From positions 10,850,001-10,914,000 of the forward strand of contig NC_046683.1 of NCBI RefSeq assembly GCF_009870125.1: a stretch of 64,000 nucleotides of DNA. Reading direction: 5' to 3'. A program made the position numbers and the translations under genes. Under the pieces are notes generated by a model, which had not been told where the DNA came from, did not search any database, and was given only the letters and a program-made list of their open reading frames with translations. Each line of letters starts with the position of its first letter. Positions within the stretch are counted from its first letter, which is position 1. Of this stretch, positions 60,501-64,000 are shown piece by piece. The DNA is from Drosophila pseudoobscura (Eukaryota > Arthropoda > Insecta > Diptera > Drosophilidae).

Positions 60501-63500
60501 ACAATTTAAAGGCCATTGAATGATAATTTTAAACAGAAATATGTATATACATATATGTACATATATCTCAAGTGAAGGAAGAATGTATGAAGATGAGAAG
60601 AGGGTATATGGCAGATGAACACTAGGTCAAATCAGATACATATAACACAAAAAATATTTATAAAATATACTAATAGGCTTCTCGTAGGGAACTATCCTTA
60701 GAATAGTGTAAGAAATATTCACGGCAAGCCCCCAGATCACCATGAGCACATATTTATAGAAATCCTGATAATTAGAAATAATTCGTATGACTGTATTTCT
60801 AGTACAACCCACTTACGGGCCCCATTTAGCCCCATCGACTGGTTATTACTCGCATTTTGTGTTTATTAAAGCCGACGTTGCTCTGACTGGTTTTGACCAA
60901 AAGAAGGCAAACGTAACGACAAACAAACAAAACTTGGGGCTGGGCCCCCCAGCCACACGTCCCCACATCTCCACAGCCAGGGTATTCATGTGGGTTTGGC
61001 TTGCATAAAATTTCGCGCTCAATAATAATAACAATGATAATAATAATCCATAATATACAAAACAACAAAAACAACAAAAACCGAGGCAAGAGTGTCAGTG
61101 TCCGCCCCATGTCCGACCAGAAGCGCTCTCGGGGCCTTTGTAATGTTATGGTAATTAGCTAAGCATTTTGTTTCATAATTGTCAAGATCAAGGACAAGGG
61201 CGTGTGGGCGAGCAGACCCGAAGCCCCAACGGCGAAGGCGAGCTGCTGACGGCAAACACCAGAGCCCAGACCCCGGGCCCCAGACCGTTTATGGTTATAC
61301 AAATGTACATACATACGAGTAATGGTACATACAATAAGTGTATAACGTGCAGGCACAGAGAAACGAACTCGTATTCAGGTAGCACATTAACGGAATGCGG
61401 AAAGATGTAAAGAGGTGCAAGGGTATCCTAAGTCTGGTGACCCCGAAGCCAGCTTTTCTTCACTGCGAAAATAAATCCACGTAACATAAATAGATATTCA
61501 AACACAACAGTTTGGCCCAATTAGAGCCCACTTGCCCCCATGGGTAAGTGTACCCCAGTCGTCGTCATCTTGGGGGTAATTTCCATTCCATTCCCTATTC
61601 CGTCGACCCATTCGGCTCATTGTCAACATCCGCTGCCCGCCCCAACGCCTGATTTATGCGGGGTCATGTGATTTATGTTCCGGTCATAGGTTGTCCACTA
61701 AAAAAAACACCCTGCCCCGCACTCATGATAGCAAAGGGGGCGGGGCCAATAATTGGGGCTAGGCACTCAGCATGGAGTACTGTACGAATAGAAAATCAAA
61801 TTCAAATCGGAAAAGACCATTTATGCGCATATATTTCGTTCTTACTTATAATTTTCTTTCACTTTTATGCCAATTGTTGTTCTTTGACTTTTCCGCCATT
61901 GACGGTGATCATAATGATGATGATGATGAGGAAAGAAGGCACTTCCCCTTGTTTTTCCATTTTCAATGGCCAAAGTTGCATCATTTCCTCTAATGGCCTT
62001 CCCTCTAACATTCTTCGGTGCTTTGCAAATTTTCCTTTCCTGCGATTTCGTGGTATCCTTTGAGTAGCAATCAGCTACTCTTAAGAACAAGAGCTAAGAG
62101 CCAAAACGTGCGGGAACCTTTGTGAGCGGCGGCAAGGGCAGCGGCTCTACTCTTATACCCGGTACTCAGTCAGTATCTAGCTGCTCAAACTCTTCTAGTC
62201 TCGGAGATCTAGGCGCTCGTTCAGACGGACGGACCGACAGGCGGACAGACAGACATGGCTATATCGACTCGACTATAATTGCTGATCAGGAATATAAATA
62301 CTTTATGGGGTCGGAAACGCTTTCTTCTGGGACTTACATACATCTACATCCACCATCCTCAAATCCACATTCTTAAATTTGTTTGCCTGCCAAGTGGGCA
62401 TAGGACCATGCCCCTGTTGGGAATCAAAGAGTCTGAATAACCACAAGATCAAAGAGATATATATGTACATATCAAGAAAACAGTGCGAGTATTAGGTATT
62501 ACCATTAAATCGGACTAAATTTTGATTTCCATATCTTTATCGCAGAGGAGCAGTGCCACCCGAGCCCCTGCGGCGTGAACACCAAGTGCGAGATCATTAA
62601 CGGCGTCCCCACATGCTCCTGCCACCACGGCTATCTGGGCAATCCTCTGAGCGGATGCCGACACGAGTGCGAGCATGATGGCGACTGCAGCAGCCGCGAC
62701 ATGTGCAGCAACTTCAAGTGCGTGCCATCCTGCGGTCAGTGCGGCTCGGGAGCTAGCTGCAAGACTGTGTCCAACCATCGGGCGGTGTGCGAGTGTCCCA
62801 AGGGCTACATCGGCAGTGCGTATACGGAATGCCGGCCGGAATGCTATGGCGATTCGGATTGTCCGGCCGGTCGGCCCGCCTGCTTCTACGGCATCTGCAA
62901 GAACACCTGCGACGGTGCCTGTGGCGTGGGGGCCGACTGCAATCTGCGTGGCCTAACACCCGTGTGCAGCTGTCCGCGCGACATGACTGGCGATCCGTTT
63001 ATACGGTGTCGCCCGTTCACCAAGGAGGATCTGTGCGACCCGAATCCTTGCGGCTCGAACGCCATCTGTGTACCCGGACACGACAACACCGGACGCGAGC
63101 GTCCCGTCTGCAATTGCCTACCCGGCCACACGGGCAATCCTCTGACCCACTGCACTAGGGTAAGTCCCATCAAAACATCTACCCGGAATATAAATATATG
63201 ATTTTGGGGATTATCTTCGATGATATTCTATGCAGAGGTTCATCTTCGATGTTTGGCTATTATCATGAACGATCTCCAGGAATCTTCATGATGATCGTTC
63301 ATTTGCATAAAAAGAATTTACTTGATTATGTTGGATTATCTCCATTTCTCGAAATTAATCAATCTAATATCTCCCCCTCTCTTGTACTAGGGTGAGTGCC
63401 TGAGCAACAATGAGTGCCCCGACCATAGGGCCTGCATCAATTATCAGTGCATTGATCCCTGCATTGGAAAGTGCGCAACCGGCGCCAGCTGTGAACCCAA

Positions 63501-63600
63501 GGCCCATTTGGCCGTCTGCCGCTGTCCACCCGGACAGTCGGGGGATGCCCTCGTATCCTGCCGCCAGACGCGCACCTTTCCCGTGGCCAAGTATCACTGA
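57553..63600 (+). CDS. Secreted dumpy-like EGF-repeat protein
   Basis: Six coding exons: 57553-57555, 59297-59372, 59850-60082, 60182-60263, 62546-63159 and 63391-63600; 405 aa. Exon 1 supplies only the ATG, immediately followed by donor GTGAGT. Exon 2 itself begins ATG GAA, so translation could start at either Met. The leader MEQRHQLLGLTFMVLAIVALP is a signal peptide. From residue about 30 to 393 the protein is a chain of cysteine-rich EGF-like units of the type C-x-C-PPGYSGNPLTHC, alternating with short units such as CxxDxDC and CGVGADC. This is the pattern of dumpy and related apical matrix proteins. There is no transmembrane segment or ZP domain, and the C-terminus is RQTRTFPVAKYH. I infer a small secreted matrix or adhesion protein. 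The DNA is more GC-rich in exons 3-6 than the introns. Orthologue name not recognised. Confidence 0.87.
59373..59573 (+). CDS. Possible alternative 3' end of the EGF-repeat gene (short secreted peptide)
   Basis: If the exon 2 donor at 59373 is not used, the frame stays open for another 65 codons (GKKIEKRCLNCSYRTYYT...), ending ELIQ at a TAA that is embedded in an AATAAA signal (59568-59573). A second AATAAA lies at 59539. This would give a 91-aa secreted peptide with the same signal sequence but no EGF units. A Tyr/Arg-rich, cysteine-containing composition argues against pure chance, but intron retention is not demonstrated. Confidence 0.3.
60096..60118. repeat. CT dinucleotide run in intron 3 of the EGF gene
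   Basis: (CT)n with one GT interruption, just after the exon 3 donor. Confidence 0.85.
62110..62355. mobile_element. Dispersed-repeat fragment within intron 4 of the EGF gene
   Basis: Contains GCGGCTCTACTCTTATACCCGGTACTCAG, then CGGACGGACCGACAGGCGGACAGACAGACATGG, CTATATCGACTCGACTATAATTGCTGATCAGGAATATAAATACTTTATGGGGTCGGAAACGC and ACATACAT. This arrangement is typical of a widespread Drosophila interspersed repeat, here inverted relative to the copy at 50.04 kb. Family name not determined. Confidence 0.6.
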
Positions 63601-63801
63601 ATACCCGATAGAGTGAAGCTGCAGCCGCACTGCCTGCCAATACAGTCAACTCACCACCTGCTATTCCAGTCTATTCCAGTCTATCCCTCTCTCTCTATCC
63701 CCTATGTTATTGTCTCTTTTCTCATACTAGTCGCTAATTCACCTTGATGTTCTACTCAGTTCAAACGAGCAGAAATATTTCGAAAACAATGAAAAAAACG
63801 T

Positions 63802-63807
63802 AATAAA
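63802..63807 (+). terminator. Polyadenylation signal of the EGF-repeat gene
   Basis: AATAAA about 200 nt after the stop codon, followed by further AATAAA-like words. Confidence 0.6.
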
Positions 63808-64000
63808 AATAAATATTAATAAATTAAATGAAAGTTATTACCAAATGAAATAATGGATCTGATTTAAATATGGGCGGGATATTCGAAATTAGAGGGTATT
63901 CTATTAAAAATATCTACTGCTTATTCGTAAATACATTTATATGTTGATTCAATTATGGATTGATTGAACGATTCTTTCCATGTCTACAAATGTGAACAAA

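Noticed and set aside
1..64000. tRNA, rRNA, CRISPR or operon structures
   Set aside because: No B-box-like GGTTCGAATCC within a cloverleaf context, no rRNA core words and no regularly spaced repeats were seen; the DNA is a eukaryotic nuclear locus.

Overview
The window looks like insect nuclear DNA, almost certainly a Drosophila X chromosome (Muller element A). Coding exons are separated by short GT-AG introns of about 54-110 nt plus a few long ones. Non-coding DNA is dense in CA/TG, CAG and GA microsatellites. One gene is a clear orthologue of the X-linked odorant receptor Or19a. Recurrent obscura-group-style dispersed repeats suggest, but do not prove, a species of that group.

Layout. From 1 to about 23.9 kb I find no convincing gene; this is either intergenic DNA or one long intron, rich in simple repeats, with two short TE-like fragments (13.1 and 15.9 kb). 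At 23.9-25.1 kb (minus) lies a four-exon gene of the Rai1/DXO decapping-nuclease family whose catalytic acidic residues are replaced, as reported for the piRNA factor Cutoff. At 30.9-31.3 kb (minus) is a small secreted pre-pro-peptide ending in a six-cysteine defensin-type (CS-alpha-beta) module. From 31.4 to 45.3 kb there is no recognised gene, apart from a diverged 98-bp duplication (35.7/37.2 kb) and a 21-nt GA run. At 45.4-49.9 kb (plus) is a five-exon gene for a secreted, Gln/His/Pro-rich low-complexity protein with a good TATA/initiator promoter. At 51.4-51.9 kb (minus) there is an apparent frame-broken coding remnant. At 52.4-53.7 kb (minus) is the three-exon Or19a orthologue. At 57.4-63.8 kb (plus) is a six-exon gene for a secreted, dumpy-like EGF-repeat protein with a TATA promoter and a polyadenylation signal.

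The genes do not form a pathway: chemosensation (Or19a), extracellular matrix or secreted proteins (Gln-rich and EGF-repeat), immunity (the defensin-like peptide) and RNA 5'-end biology (the Rai1-like pseudoenzyme) simply sit together. All exon joins were derived by hand from frame continuity and splice consensus. The gene models with signal peptides and family motifs are solid; names without a symbol are family-level calls only.
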